Source: Porphyromonadaceae bacterium UBA3318 (lineage in GTDB: Bacteria; Bacteroidota; Bacteroidia; Bacteroidales; Muribaculaceae). From it: a stretch of DNA of 21,388 nt. Shown here in pieces: positions 5,240 to 14,270 of the stretch. How positions within the stretch are numbered: position 1 is the stretch's first letter; each line of letters begins with the position of its first letter. The stretch covers positions 5,005 to 26,392 of the forward strand of contig DESI01000004.1 in NCBI GenBank assembly GCA_002361235.1. Direction: 5' to 3'. The notes below the pieces were generated by a model that worked only from the letters and a program-made list of their open reading frames with translations, had not been told where the DNA came from and searched no databases. Both the position numbers and the translations under genes were made by a program.

Positions 5240-8104
5240 TTAAATCTTGAGGAGGTAGTCGGAAAGGTTCTCGGAGCGTTCCAGATTGAGCTTGCGGCGC
5301 AGGCGGTAGCGGGTCATCTCCACCGACCGGTAGGAGATGTTGAACAGCGGTGCGATGTCCTTGCTGCTCAGTCCCATCTTGATGTAGCAACAGGTGCGCA
5401 ATTCAGTTATGGTAAGGTCCGGATGCAGATCCGTGAGCCGCTTGGTGAAGTCCTCGTAGGCCGCGTCGAAATTGTGCACGAAATTTTTCCAGTCGTCGTC
5501 ATGACTGATGTTGTCGCGGATAATGCCGTGCAGTTTCTCTATCTGTCTGTTCACTTCCACCGAGATTTCGCCGTCCTGCAACTTTTTGAGACGGTTGGAT
5601 ATGTCGCCGAGGATCTCGTTTTTGCGTACTATGTTCATGGTCAGGTTGGAGAGTTCTTCGGCCTTGTGCTTGACATCGAGTTCCAGCTGGCGCCCCTTGA
5701 GGGTGGCAATCTCCACATCCTTCTGCAGAGCGTCCTCCCGGGCTTTGCGACGTGTATCTTCCAGTCCCTTCTCCTGGCGCTCGGCCAGTCGGCGCGTGGA
5801 GCGGGTCATCCATATCCTGACGGCGCGGCGCGCGCATTCCAGTAAGGCAAGTACAAGTATCATATACACCGCCTTGGCCCAGTTGCTCAGGTACCAGGGC
5901 GGGAGGATGGTGAATGCGAAACTCGTCTCGTATTCCTTAGGCATGAGCGGGTGCATGGCGCGGACATGCATCACGTATTTGCCCGGGCCCAGATTGGTGT
6001 AGCCCTTGAGCGAGGTGCCGGTATAGCTGCTCCAGTCGTCGTCGCATCCCTCGAGCATGCAGCTGTAGGTGATGCGGCTGTCATCGTTGCTCATGGGCAT
6101 GGCGAAACGGAAGTCGAGCGTGCTTATCTCAGGCCCGATCTCCAGCTTCGGCATATCGCCGCCGAATCCGGCGCGACACACCACTGTGGTGCCGTTGGCC
6201 GAAATCTCGTCGATTATCAGCTTCAGGGGGCGTGAATGCCCCGGGTCGTACTGCATATCGATGTCTATAAAGCCTTCCTGACCCGATACGATCAGGTGAT
6301 TGTCCGGCAGGAAATTAAAATTCTCGAACCCCGGAATCAGCATCGGTCCGATGAAGGAATAGCGCACCGAGTCGATTCCCGTCTGTCCGGCCGCGGTGTT
6401 GCGCGAATGCACTATATGTTTGTCCGAGATGCACCATAAGTCGCCCGACGGGGCCTCTATCAGCTTGGCCGGCGTGAATACTCCCAGCCGCCGGCCCAGT
6501 GCGGTGTCGTAATTGAACCTCTGTCCGTCGAAAGTCATGAATCCGCCTTCGGTCGAGAAGGTCAGCCGGCCTCCTATCATCATCACATTGTTGTTATGGT
6601 CCGTGGCGAGACCCTGACGGCTGTTGAAAAAGTCGCAGTGTGTCACCATGAGCGTTTCCGGATTGACCGAGAGCCTGTACAGGCCCTTGAGCCAGTGCGG
6701 CATCCAGATATATCCCTCGTTGTCCTGGGTGAAGTGGCCGCCGATGTCGTCGTATCCGTGAACGCGTCCGCGGTTGGTGACCGTGCCGTCAAGACTCAGG
6801 ATGAAGAATCCCTCGTATCCTGACACAAGGGCGTATCCCGGATGTGCTTTCAGTCGCTGGACACTCCAGGTGCCTGTGATGCCGGGTATTACGGAGAACT
6901 GTGATCCGGAGCCGCAGTACAGGCCATTGTCGGCACATACGAATATCCTGCCGTCGATGGCCGATACATCCCACACCTGCCCGCGTATCACGGGCGTGAG
7001 GTCGGGCGCGCTCGGACCGTTGCAGGGGTAGCGCGTCACGAACAGTCCCTGATTGGTGCCTAAATACAGTGCCCCGTTGTCCAACAGCGACATATATCCG
7101 GCACCGAAACGGTTGGCCGAACTCAGAAGGTTGGTGTATGGAGAGTTCAGTTTGATCAGGTCGATGCCGTCGTCCAGTCCGGCCCATAGGTTGCGGTTGA
7201 CGTCGAAAGACAGTGACAGGACGGTATTGTTCTGCATTCCGGTCGTGATATTGGCGTATGAGACGTTGCCTGAGGCGAAGTCCTTGGTCACCACGCCGTT
7301 CAGGATGGTGCCGAAGGCATATCTGTTGTCGGAATATGCGGCGCAGAACACCTGGCTCTCCTTGATGAATCCGTCGATTTCGGTGGTGAGGGGAACGATG
7401 TCGTCACCTGAAGTCAGGAACAGTCCGTGGTCGGCGGTGACGATCATGACGGATTCGCGGAAGGGGAGGAGGGAGACGATGCGGTAGTCGCGCACCTTTC
7501 TGAATCCGCGGACGGGCAGCAGCCGGGAGTCGCGCAGCTCGTAAAGGCCGTGACCCTGGATGGCTATATACAGCGAGCCCTGAATCAGCGCCGAGCAGCT
7601 TATCTTGCCCGGCAGTACGATGCGCCGCATACGGTGGCCGTCGTAGCGGAAAATATCCTTGTCGGCGCGGAACCAGACGGTGTTGCCCAGTTTGTGTATG
7701 TCCCACACCTCGCCGAACGAGCGCGGAGCAGCACCTAACAGCGTGCGCAGCGAATGGTAGGTCAGGGTGTATGAATCCTCGTTTAGTGAAAAATATCCTA
7801 ATTCCTCGGACGACCCGATGTAGAGGCGGCGGGACGCGTTGTCAAGAAAAGACGACCGAATCGTCAGGCCGTGCGGTATCTGTTCCAGCTGCCACTCGTT
7901 GCCATTATATATAAGGAGTCCGTTCTTGTTGGCGAAATACATTCGCCCCACGCTGTCCTGCACCGCGTCCCATGTCTGGGTGCCCCCTCCGGTGGTCTTG
8001 CGTGAATAGTTTACCACCACCGGGTAGGAACCCCGTGCAGTGATGACGTTCAGCAGCAATGTTGCCGAAACAAGCATCAGATATGTCCATTTTGACGGTT
8101 TCAT
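5240..8104 (-). CDS. Membrane one-component glycan-sensing regulator (Reg_prop / Y_Y_Y / LuxR-like HTH)
   Basis: This 954-residue regulator has an N-terminal signal/anchor (1-24). Residues 40-640 are a periplasmic sensor made of two-component-regulator propeller repeats such as GRMYFANKNGLLIYNG (53-68), NLWAGLDDGIDLI (305-317) and ALYLGTNQGLFV (345-356). A Y_Y_Y immunoglobulin-like domain (about 655-735; YTNLGPGKYVMHVRAM) is followed by one transmembrane helix (743-760), a long charged coiled coil (767-860) and a C-terminal LuxR/GerE-type HTH (893-950; ITELRTCCYIKMGLSSKDIA). There is no histidine kinase, receiver or AraC domain, so it is not a hybrid two-component system; it resembles SusR-like one-component regulators that span the inner membrane. 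It is divergent from susC, so the likely role is activation of the downstream beta-glucan locus when an oligosaccharide binds the propeller. The sensed sugar is inferred from the enzymes. Confidence 0.87.
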   Translation of the reverse strand: MKPSKWTYLMLVSATLLLNVITARGSYPVVVNYSRKTTGGGTQTWDAVQDSVGRMYFANKNGLLIYNGNEWQLEQIPHGLTIRSSFLDNASRRLYIGSSEELGYFSLNEDSYTLTYHSLRTLLGAAPRSFGEVWDIHKLGNTVWFRADKDIFRYDGHRMRRIVLPGKISCSALIQGSLYIAIQGHGLYELRDSRLLPVRGFRKVRDYRIVSLLPFRESVMIVTADHGLFLTSGDDIVPLTTEIDGFIKESQVFCAAYSDNRYAFGTILNGVVTKDFASGNVSYANITTGMQNNTVLSLSFDVNRNLWAGLDDGIDLIKLNSPYTNLLSSANRFGAGYMSLLDNGALYLGTNQGLFVTRYPCNGPSAPDLTPVIRGQVWDVSAIDGRIFVCADNGLYCGSGSQFSVIPGITGTWSVQRLKAHPGYALVSGYEGFFILSLDGTVTNRGRVHGYDDIGGHFTQDNEGYIWMPHWLKGLYRLSVNPETLMVTHCDFFNSRQGLATDHNNNVMMIGGRLTFSTEGGFMTFDGQRFNYDTALGRRLGVFTPAKLIEAPSGDLWCISDKHIVHSRNTAAGQTGIDSVRYSFIGPMLIPGFENFNFLPDNHLIVSGQEGFIDIDMQYDPGHSRPLKLIIDEISANGTTVVCRAGFGGDMPKLEIGPEISTLDFRFAMPMSNDDSRITYSCMLEGCDDDWSSYTGTSLKGYTNLGPGKYVMHVRAMHPLMPKEYETSFAFTILPPWYLSNWAKAVYMILVLALLECARRAVRIWMTRSTRRLAERQEKGLEDTRRKAREDALQKDVEIATLKGRQLELDVKHKAEELSNLTMNIVRKNEILGDISNRLKKLQDGEISVEVNRQIEKLHGIIRDNISHDDDWKNFVHNFDAAYEDFTKRLTDLHPDLTITELRTCCYIKMGLSSKDIAPLFNISYRSVEMTRYRLRRKLNLERSENLSDYLLKI

Positions 8105-8191
8105 GATGTGCGGAACTCACATTCGGAGTATATATTAAGGTTAGACAAATATTTAACGTGAAAAAGTGATTTGTGAGTCTATCTGTAAAAC

Positions 8192-8205
8192 ATGTTATAT
8201 AACAT
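8192..8205. promoter_or_regulatory. 14-bp perfect palindrome, candidate operator
   Basis: ATGTTATATAACAT equals its own reverse complement. It lies about 87 bases upstream of the regulator start and about 115 bases upstream of the susC -33 box. It is a plausible dimer site for the divergent regulator or another factor, but in AT-rich DNA chance occurrence is possible. Confidence 0.4.
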
Positions 8206-8283
8206 ATTTTTAATAAAGCGCACAATATCAAATATATAAACATTGTTAATATAGTTGATGTAGGGTAGTTGAAAAGTCTTTGT

Positions 8284-8308
8284 AGAGTTATTGTGAATAC
8301 GAAACTCT
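8284..8308. promoter_or_regulatory. Inverted repeat AGAGTT-N13-AACTCT overlapping the susC -33 box
   Basis: The arms AGAGTT (8284-8289) and AACTCT (8303-8308) are perfect inverted copies about two helical turns apart centre to centre (19 bp). The right arm ends on the first base of the -33 TTG (8308-8310). That position suits an activator contacting RNA polymerase, so it is the best candidate site for the divergent HTH regulator. Confidence 0.45.
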
Positions 8309-8338
8309 TGACAATCAATAATGCGACATCTAATTTTG
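8308..8338 (+). promoter_or_regulatory. Promoter of the SusC-led polysaccharide locus (TTG-N20-TAATTTTG)
   Basis: TTG at 8308-8310 and TAATTTTG at 8331-8338 are spaced by 20 bases, exactly as at 1370-1400. The expected start of transcription is near 8345. I found no other TAnnTTTG/TTG pair in the gaps between genes from 11564 to 19258, so this promoter probably serves the whole locus. Confidence 0.75.
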
Positions 8339-8428
8339 TGACCGAAATCGAACATCGCCCCCAGGATGGTGTCCGATGGAAAAGCAGAAAATAAAAAAGT
8401 AACACTACAATAACAGTAACAATATTTA

Positions 8429-11400
8429 ATGAGCGACATGAAAAACTTGATGTTTTGCATAGCCTTATTATTAGGAGGTCTGACGGCAGCGGCCCAGGTG
8501 ACCGTGACAGGAACGGTTACATCGGCCGACGACGGCGAGACTCTGATAGGAGCTACAGTTCGCGTGGTAGAGAATCCCACCAACGGAGTGGTGACTGATC
8601 TGGACGGCAATTACAGCATAAGTCTGCAGCCGGGTCAGACAATAGAATACAGCTACATGGGATTCGACCAGCAGAGAAAGAAATTCAGTGCCTCGCAGCG
8701 CTACGACGTGAAGCTTGCGAGCACCAAGACACTCGACGAAGTGGTGGTGATAGGTTACGGTACGATGAAAAAGAGCGACGTGACCGGTTCGGTAAGCTCG
8801 ATCGCCGCCGAGAATCTTCAGAAAACGCCTTCCGCATCGCTGGCCAATGCCCTTCAGGGTCAGGCCGCCGGCGTGACGGTCAATTCGCTGACAGGACGTC
8901 CGGGCGCGAGCGCCGAGGTGCGCATCCGCGGTGTCGGAACCGTGAACGGCGCATCGCCTATATATGTGGTGGACGGCGTGATCACCGACGACATCTCCTT
9001 CCTGTCGCCCAGCGACATAGCCAGCACCGAGATTCTGAAAGACGCCTCGGCCACAGCCATCTACGGTAGCCGTGGCGCCAACGGTGTGGTGATCGTGACC
9101 ACCAAGACCGGCAAGAAGGGCGAGCGCGCCCACATCACGTTCGACATGTATGCCGGCTGGCAGTCGCGCTGGCGCAAGCTCGACGTGATGAACGCCAAGG
9201 ATTTCGCCGACACATACGTGGCCATCAACGGCAACGCCCGCGCACGCAAGGTGTACGAGGAGCAGGGCTTCAACGCCTGGCTGAATACCTTCATGGGCGT
9301 AGGCGCGTCGCCTTACTTCCCCACGGTCTACAATGCCGAGACCAATCCCACGGGATTCGACTACAGCGCGGTCGACACCGACTGGCAGGACGTGGTGTTC
9401 CGCGACGCCGCGATTCAGAACTATCACCTCAGCATCGACGGCGGTACCGACAAGTTCACCTATTCCATGTCGGGCAGCTGGTTCGGCCAGGAGGGTACCA
9501 TAATCGGGTCGAGCTTCAACCGACTCACGGCACGCCTCAACACCACCTATCAGGCCACCAAGTGGCTGAAGATAGGCGAGAACCTGTCGTTCACCTCGTC
9601 GCAGTCCAGAAACGCATACGAGAGCGGCGACAACGTGGAGAGCGCCGGAGCCAACATCATCTCGGCGGCCTTCGCCATGGCTCCCTGGGATCCCACACGT
9701 TATCCCGAAGGCTCAGTGAACCGCAACGGCAAGGATCTGTCCGGCGGAATCTCCGCAGGCTCCAACTTCAAGAACGTGACCAACCCTCTGAGCATGGTGG
9801 AATACTCCAACCCCAAGGTGAACAACGAGCGCTGGCTGGGTAACGTATTCGCCGAGATCAATCCCTGGTCGACACTGACACTGAAGTCCACGTTCAGCTT
9901 CGACTACAAGCTGACGCGCGACCGCAGCTTCTCCGAGGCATACGAGGTTTCGGCCTACGACAAGCGCGAGCACAACTTCCTTTCCTCGTCCATGGCCCGC
10001 AGCTTCAACTATATAGTCGACAACATCCTGTCGTACTACAACACGTTCGGCAAGAACTACCTGAACCTGATGGCCGGCATGACCATCGAGGAATTCAACT
10101 ACTACAGCATCGGATCGAGCGGATCGGACATCCTGAACCCGGTGGAGAAGAACTGGTACCTCTCGCAGGTTACGGACAATTTCGGACGCCCCGGCGACAG
10201 CGTGTCGCGCAACCGCCGCCAGTCATGGCTGGGCCGCGTGCACTACGCATACGACGACCGCTACATGGCCACGGTCAACTTCCGCGCCGACGGTTCCAGC
10301 AAGTTCCGCGACAAGTGCTGGGGATTCTTCCCCTCGTTCGCACTGGCATGGCGCATAGACCAGGAGAAGTTCCTGCGCGACGTGAGCTGGGTGAACAACC
10401 TGAAACTCCGCTTCGGCTGGGGTAAGGTGGGCAACGACCTGATCAGCAACAACGCCTTCCTGCTGCAGATGTTCAACACAGGCCCCACATTCGTGGACTA
10501 TGTGTTCGGCAAGGACCAGCAACTGGCCAACGGCGCCACGGTGCTGACCTGGGTCAACAACGGCGGCCACTGGGAGAATACCGAGCAGTGGAGCGTGGGT
10601 GTGGATTTCGGATTCTTCCAGAACAAACTGACAGGTTCGATCGAAGGATTCATCCGCGACACCAACGACATGCTGATGAGCGTGACGGCCCCGGCACACG
10701 TGGGCAACCGCTATTCCGCAACCGCCAATGTGGGCAAGGTGCGCAACAAGGGTATCGAGATCACCCTGGAGCACCGCAACTGGGTGGGCAACGTCAACTA
10801 CTGGATCAACGGCAACGTGTCGTTCATCGACAACAAGCTGACGGCCCTGAACGGAGGCTCGCCCATCTACACCAACTACAACAACGTCCAGGTAGTGGAC
10901 CAGGGTTATCCGCTGTACTACTTCTGGGGTTACAACTACGAAGGAATCTATAAGACCGACCAGGAGGCACTGGACCATCTGACGGGTTATACGGCAGCTG
11001 ACATACCTTTCCACGCAGGCGACGCGAAATACCGCGACAACAACGGCGACGGCCGCATCGACGACAAGGACCGCGTGAAATTAGGCAGCTCGATTCCATG
11101 GCTCAACTACGGTCTGACCATCGGCGCCGAATGGAAGGGACTGGACATCTCCATCTTCTTCCAGGGCGTGGGCGGCAACAAGATCTACAACCAGATGCGT
11201 CACCGACTGGAGAGCAACGGCTCGACATCCGTACTCTCGCCCGTGATGACCGATGCCTGGACAGCCGAGAACCCCGACGGCTATATCCCCAACCCCAAGA
11301 ACACCATCAACTACTACGTATCCGACCGGTTCCTGGAGAGCGGATCGTACTTCCGCCTCAAGAACCTGCAGATAGGCTACACGCTGCCTCAGAAATGGAT

Positions 11401-11563
11401 GAGCGCCATCGGCTTCCAGAAGTGCCGCTTCTACTTCCAGGGCGGAAACCTGTTCACCGTCACCAAGTACAAGGGTTACGACCCCGAGACCCTGGGCGGC
11501 GTGGACTACGGCAACTATCCCCAGGCACGCAGCTTCATCTTCGGCGTGAACATCACATATTGA
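8429..11563 (+). CDS. susC: SusC/RagA-family TonB-linked outer-membrane transporter
   Basis: This 1044-residue protein has a signal peptide (about 1-22, ending AAAQ), an N-terminal carboxypeptidase-like regulatory domain (23-97; VTVTGTVTSADDGETLIGATV), the SusC TonB box TLDEVVVIGYGT (101-112), a plug domain (about 115-225; GVGTVNGASPIYVVDGV, ATAIYGSRGANGVVIVTT) and a long barrel ending in FGVNITY with a terminal aromatic. A calcium-binding-like loop DNNGDGRIDDKDR sits in the barrel region, as often seen in SusC proteins. With SusD it forms the lidded transporter that imports oligosaccharides across the outer membrane using TonB energy. Forty-three bases separate it from susD. A second ATG at 8438 (MKNLMF) is a possible start with an equally good signal. 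The neighbouring GH16, GH3 and GH128 suggest the cargo is beta-1,3-gluco-oligosaccharide. The symbol denotes family, not orthology to the starch system. Confidence 0.95.
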   Translation: MSDMKNLMFCIALLLGGLTAAAQVTVTGTVTSADDGETLIGATVRVVENPTNGVVTDLDGNYSISLQPGQTIEYSYMGFDQQRKKFSASQRYDVKLASTKTLDEVVVIGYGTMKKSDVTGSVSSIAAENLQKTPSASLANALQGQAAGVTVNSLTGRPGASAEVRIRGVGTVNGASPIYVVDGVITDDISFLSPSDIASTEILKDASATAIYGSRGANGVVIVTTKTGKKGERAHITFDMYAGWQSRWRKLDVMNAKDFADTYVAINGNARARKVYEEQGFNAWLNTFMGVGASPYFPTVYNAETNPTGFDYSAVDTDWQDVVFRDAAIQNYHLSIDGGTDKFTYSMSGSWFGQEGTIIGSSFNRLTARLNTTYQATKWLKIGENLSFTSSQSRNAYESGDNVESAGANIISAAFAMAPWDPTRYPEGSVNRNGKDLSGGISAGSNFKNVTNPLSMVEYSNPKVNNERWLGNVFAEINPWSTLTLKSTFSFDYKLTRDRSFSEAYEVSAYDKREHNFLSSSMARSFNYIVDNILSYYNTFGKNYLNLMAGMTIEEFNYYSIGSSGSDILNPVEKNWYLSQVTDNFGRPGDSVSRNRRQSWLGRVHYAYDDRYMATVNFRADGSSKFRDKCWGFFPSFALAWRIDQEKFLRDVSWVNNLKLRFGWGKVGNDLISNNAFLLQMFNTGPTFVDYVFGKDQQLANGATVLTWVNNGGHWENTEQWSVGVDFGFFQNKLTGSIEGFIRDTNDMLMSVTAPAHVGNRYSATANVGKVRNKGIEITLEHRNWVGNVNYWINGNVSFIDNKLTALNGGSPIYTNYNNVQVVDQGYPLYYFWGYNYEGIYKTDQEALDHLTGYTAADIPFHAGDAKYRDNNGDGRIDDKDRVKLGSSIPWLNYGLTIGAEWKGLDISIFFQGVGGNKIYNQMRHRLESNGSTSVLSPVMTDAWTAENPDGYIPNPKNTINYYVSDRFLESGSYFRLKNLQIGYTLPQKWMSAIGFQKCRFYFQGGNLFTVTKYKGYDPETLGGVDYGNYPQARSFIFGVNITY

Positions 11564-11606
11564 TATCTTAACACAGGATACAAACACATACTAAGGACAT
11601 ATAACG

Positions 11607-13202
11607 ATGAAAACAAGATATATAGCGATACCGATGATAGCCGGCGCCCTGATGTTGACGGGTTGCAACGACTGGCTGAAGGAGGAGGCGCCCGGGTCGC
11701 AGGATTTCGATGACTTCTTCACGAGCGGTGCGGTAGCGTTGCAGACCGTCAACGCCTGCTACGTGCCTCTGGCATGGGAATACAACAACAGCTATTTCTC
11801 CGAGTGGTTTATCGGCGACATCGCATCCGACGACGCGCTGAAGGGAGGCCAGGACGTGGCCGACGGCGCCGATGCCTACGACATCGACAACTTCAAGGTG
11901 AACGCCAACAATGCGATAGTGCTGGACTACTACCGCGCGAAATACCAGGGCATAGCCCGCTGCAACCTCGCGCTGCAGCAGGTGGCCGAAATGGAGCCGG
12001 ACGAGTACATGACGCAGGAGCGCAAGGACTGCCTGATGGGCGAGGCCTATTTCATGCGTGCGTTCTATTATTTCCAGTTGGTGCGCGTGTACGGCGGTGT
12101 GCCGCTGGTGGACTTCGTGATAGACAGCAGCGACAAGTGGCAGCAGCCCCGCGCCACCGCGCAGGAGGTGTACGACCACATCACGGCCGACCTGCTGAAA
12201 GCCGAGGAGATGCTGTGGAATAAGTCGCAATATCCCGCCGAGGACCTCGGCCGCGCCACCAAGGGTGCCGCACAGGCCATGCTCTGCAAGGTGTACCTCT
12301 ATAACAAGGACTACGACAACGCATACGCGTGGGGCAAGAAGTTCCGCGAGGAGCAGTACGGCAAGGAATACACCCTTTGCGCCAACTACACCGACAACTT
12401 CACTCTGGCCGGCGAGAACGGCCCCGAGAGCGTGTTCGAGATACAGTACATGGAAGACCCCACCAGCGACTACGGCGAGGGCTTCGGATTCACACGCGGC
12501 ACGTTCACCACAATCCTGACGCGTCCGCGCTGCTCCGAGTTAGACTCGCGCAAGGGCTGGGGATGGAACCACCCGACACATAACCTCTACGCCGAGTTCG
12601 AGCAGGGCGACCCCCGTCGCGAGGCGACCGTAGGCGTACCCTCCATGGCAGCCCAGCAGGAGGTGGAGGTGAACTACCTCGGCTCGCCCTATTACAACAA
12701 CAAGACCGCATACAGCGAGAACGGCGATTTTCCCTCGCTGTCGCACGATTCCCGTTCGCCGATGAACTACCGTCTGGTGCGCGCTTCCGACGTGCTTCTG
12801 CTTTATGCCGAGGCGGCGTTGGAGAGCGGCAAGGACCTGGCCGGCGCAAAGTGGGCGCTTGAGGAGGTGCGCAAGCGCGCCCGCAACTGCTCGGCCGATC
12901 CCGCCAACACTCTGCCCTCCTTCCCGGGTTACGGATATGCCGACACTACCGACGGTCTGCGCCAGGCCATACGCCACGAGCGCCGCGTGGAGCTCGGTAT
13001 GGAGGGTCACCGCTGGTTCGACCTGGTGCGCTGGGGCATAGCCTACGAGGTGCTTGACAAGGACCAGGGCAGCTACGGTAAGAACGAATCGGCCGAGGCC
13101 CGCGCCGAGATGGCCAACTTCATCAAGGGCAAGAACGAGCTGTTCCCCATACCGGCTGAGGAGATAAACCTCAACCCGATGGAACAGAACGCCGGGTATT
13201 AA
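11607..13202 (+). CDS. susD: SusD/RagB-family glycan-binding lipoprotein
   Basis: This 531-residue protein starts with MKTRYIAIPMIAG and has the lipobox LTGC (Cys20) followed by an acidic stretch (NDWLKEE), as expected for a surface lipoprotein. SusD landmarks are clear: AYFMRAFYYFQLVRVYGGVPLV in the TPR-like helical part (near residue 150), AKWALEEVRKRA near 415, and the C-terminal RHERRVELGMEGHRWFDLVRWG block near 455. It caps SusC and captures the sugar at the cell surface. The A-rich leader with AAGGA before ATG 11607 supports the start. It is directly downstream of susC and followed after 116 bases (with a hairpin) by a candidate surface glycan-binding protein. Substrate preference is inferred from the locus enzymes. 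Confidence 0.95.
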   Translation: MKTRYIAIPMIAGALMLTGCNDWLKEEAPGSQDFDDFFTSGAVALQTVNACYVPLAWEYNNSYFSEWFIGDIASDDALKGGQDVADGADAYDIDNFKVNANNAIVLDYYRAKYQGIARCNLALQQVAEMEPDEYMTQERKDCLMGEAYFMRAFYYFQLVRVYGGVPLVDFVIDSSDKWQQPRATAQEVYDHITADLLKAEEMLWNKSQYPAEDLGRATKGAAQAMLCKVYLYNKDYDNAYAWGKKFREEQYGKEYTLCANYTDNFTLAGENGPESVFEIQYMEDPTSDYGEGFGFTRGTFTTILTRPRCSELDSRKGWGWNHPTHNLYAEFEQGDPRREATVGVPSMAAQQEVEVNYLGSPYYNNKTAYSENGDFPSLSHDSRSPMNYRLVRASDVLLLYAEAALESGKDLAGAKWALEEVRKRARNCSADPANTLPSFPGYGYADTTDGLRQAIRHERRVELGMEGHRWFDLVRWGIAYEVLDKDQGSYGKNESAEARAEMANFIKGKNELFPIPAEEINLNPMEQNAGY

Positions 13203-13234
13203 TCCAATTGCCTCATAAATATACAATTACGGTT

Positions 13235-13254
13235 TGCGGGTCTTGCGATCCGCA
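13235..13254 (+). other. Intra-operon hairpin after susD
   Basis: TGCGGGTC (13235-13242) pairs with GATCCGCA (13247-13254), with one G-T wobble, around the 4-base loop TTGC. No T-run follows, so it is unlikely to be a strong intrinsic terminator. It may stabilise the upstream susCD transcript end or attenuate readthrough. It is one of two hairpins that flank the 312-residue gene. Confidence 0.55.
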
Positions 13255-13318
13255 GGCTGACCGAACAGTATGAAAACTAACTGAACACTAATAAATTAAC
13301 CTTTAAAAACTAAAGACA

Positions 13319-14257
13319 ATGCAAAAGATTACATTAATCGCAGCCGCCGCACTGACGGCAGCAAGCGCAAGCGCACAGTACACCTGTGACCCCACCGTGG
13401 AGACTGTACTCGCAAAGGGAAAAGTGAGCCAGGTAATGCCTATCGAACTGGATGAGGGTGCAGTGGCCAAGTTCGAGGCTCAGGGAGCCAACGTGACATC
13501 CGCCGCCCCCAATGACGCTGACAACAACCTGTGGGTATGGCAAAATGCCGGTGTCAATACGATGGATGCCGGAGACGCTTCCTATCCCGGTGTAGGTGAC
13601 CAGATGGACGGCTACGCATCGTTCATTGTGGGTACTCAGGGTTGGTCAGGCGCCGGTTATAACGTAGCCGGCAACGGAGTGAACACCGAATGGTGGAATG
13701 CCGACACCCGTTTCCATCTGGCATATATGTCGCCGGGCACAGCCCCCGCATCCATCGCCATCATCGTTGCCGACGGCGCTGACATGGGCAGCCAGCCCGC
13801 CAAGGTGGCCCTCGGCGACGCTTTCAACGACAACGGCGCTGTCTTCCCCGCTGTGGGTCCCAAGGCCAACGATGACTGGCAGGGCATCGACATCAGCTTC
13901 AGCGATCTCAAGAAACTGTTCCCCACTTTCGACTGGAAAGCCGTAAAGGAGTGGAAGGGCAACATCCTGTCGTTCCTCGGCGGTGGCATCGCAGGCCAGG
14001 CCTTCGCATTTGACGCGATCTATTACTATCAGCTTGGCGACGGCAGCGGCATCAACGGCATCAGCGCCGACGGGGCAGAGTGGGTAGTGACCGCCAACAC
14101 CGTGAACGTGGCAGGTGCAAACGGCATCGAGCTGTACAACCTGGGCGGCCAGCTGGTGAAGAAGACCGCAGGCACCACCTTAGGTCTGAGCAATCTCGCC
14201 AAGGGCGTGTATGTTGCCAAGAGCGGCAACCAGGCCAAGAAGATCGTCGTAAAGTAA
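13319..14257 (+). CDS. Secreted candidate surface glycan-binding protein with T9SS-type tail
   Basis: This 312-residue protein is not a family I can name. A signal peptide (about 1-19, ending ASAQ) has no lipobox. The mature part (20-245) appears all-beta, is rich in aromatic and small residues (WVWQNAG 72-78; TQGWSGAGYN 106-115; TEWWN 123-127; AFDAIYYYQLGDG 230-242) and contains a DWKAVKEWKGN segment (205-215). It shows no glycosidase motif. The C-terminus (about 266-312) is a T9SS-type sorting domain: IELYNLGGQLV, then LAKGVYVAK and final KIVVK. It sits directly after susD, where Bacteroidetes loci usually encode a surface glycan-binding protein, but those are normally lipoproteins. I therefore infer a beta-glucan-binding role displayed by T9SS rather than by a lipid anchor. 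Function confidence is moderate; the gene itself is certain. Confidence 0.7.
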   Translation: MQKITLIAAAALTAASASAQYTCDPTVETVLAKGKVSQVMPIELDEGAVAKFEAQGANVTSAAPNDADNNLWVWQNAGVNTMDAGDASYPGVGDQMDGYASFIVGTQGWSGAGYNVAGNGVNTEWWNADTRFHLAYMSPGTAPASIAIIVADGADMGSQPAKVALGDAFNDNGAVFPAVGPKANDDWQGIDISFSDLKKLFPTFDWKAVKEWKGNILSFLGGGIAGQAFAFDAIYYYQLGDGSGINGISADGAEWVVTANTVNVAGANGIELYNLGGQLVKKTAGTTLGLSNLAKGVYVAKSGNQAKKIVVK

Positions 14258-14270
14258 TCGACCGACCATA

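Larger units (their letters stand above)
8105..8428. promoter_or_regulatory. Divergent control region between regulator and susC
   Basis: These 324 AT-rich bases contain no convincing gene. They hold the susC promoter (8308-8338), an inverted repeat overlapping its -33 box (8284-8308) and a 14-bp palindrome (8192-8205), each listed separately. For the regulator, the only -7-like match on the minus strand is TATATTTG at 8236-8229, with no good TTG at the right distance, so its promoter is uncertain. The susC leader would be about 84 bases long. Confidence 0.6.

Noticed and set aside
5222..5845. Plus-strand open frame of 207 codons within the regulator gene
   Set aside because: It lies wholly antisense to the coiled-coil and HTH coding region, which is a clear known architecture; no promoter or protein family supports it.
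5240..8104. Hybrid two-component system (HTCS)
   Set aside because: The sensor and Y_Y_Y parts match, but there is no HisKA/HATPase, no receiver domain and no AraC domain; the C-terminus is a LuxR-like HTH.
7905..8405. Minus-strand frame of 166 codons covering the regulator start and the intergenic region
   Set aside because: It is in a different frame from the regulator, and its translation switches from AT-rich nonspecific sequence to an antisense-like part; no homology features.
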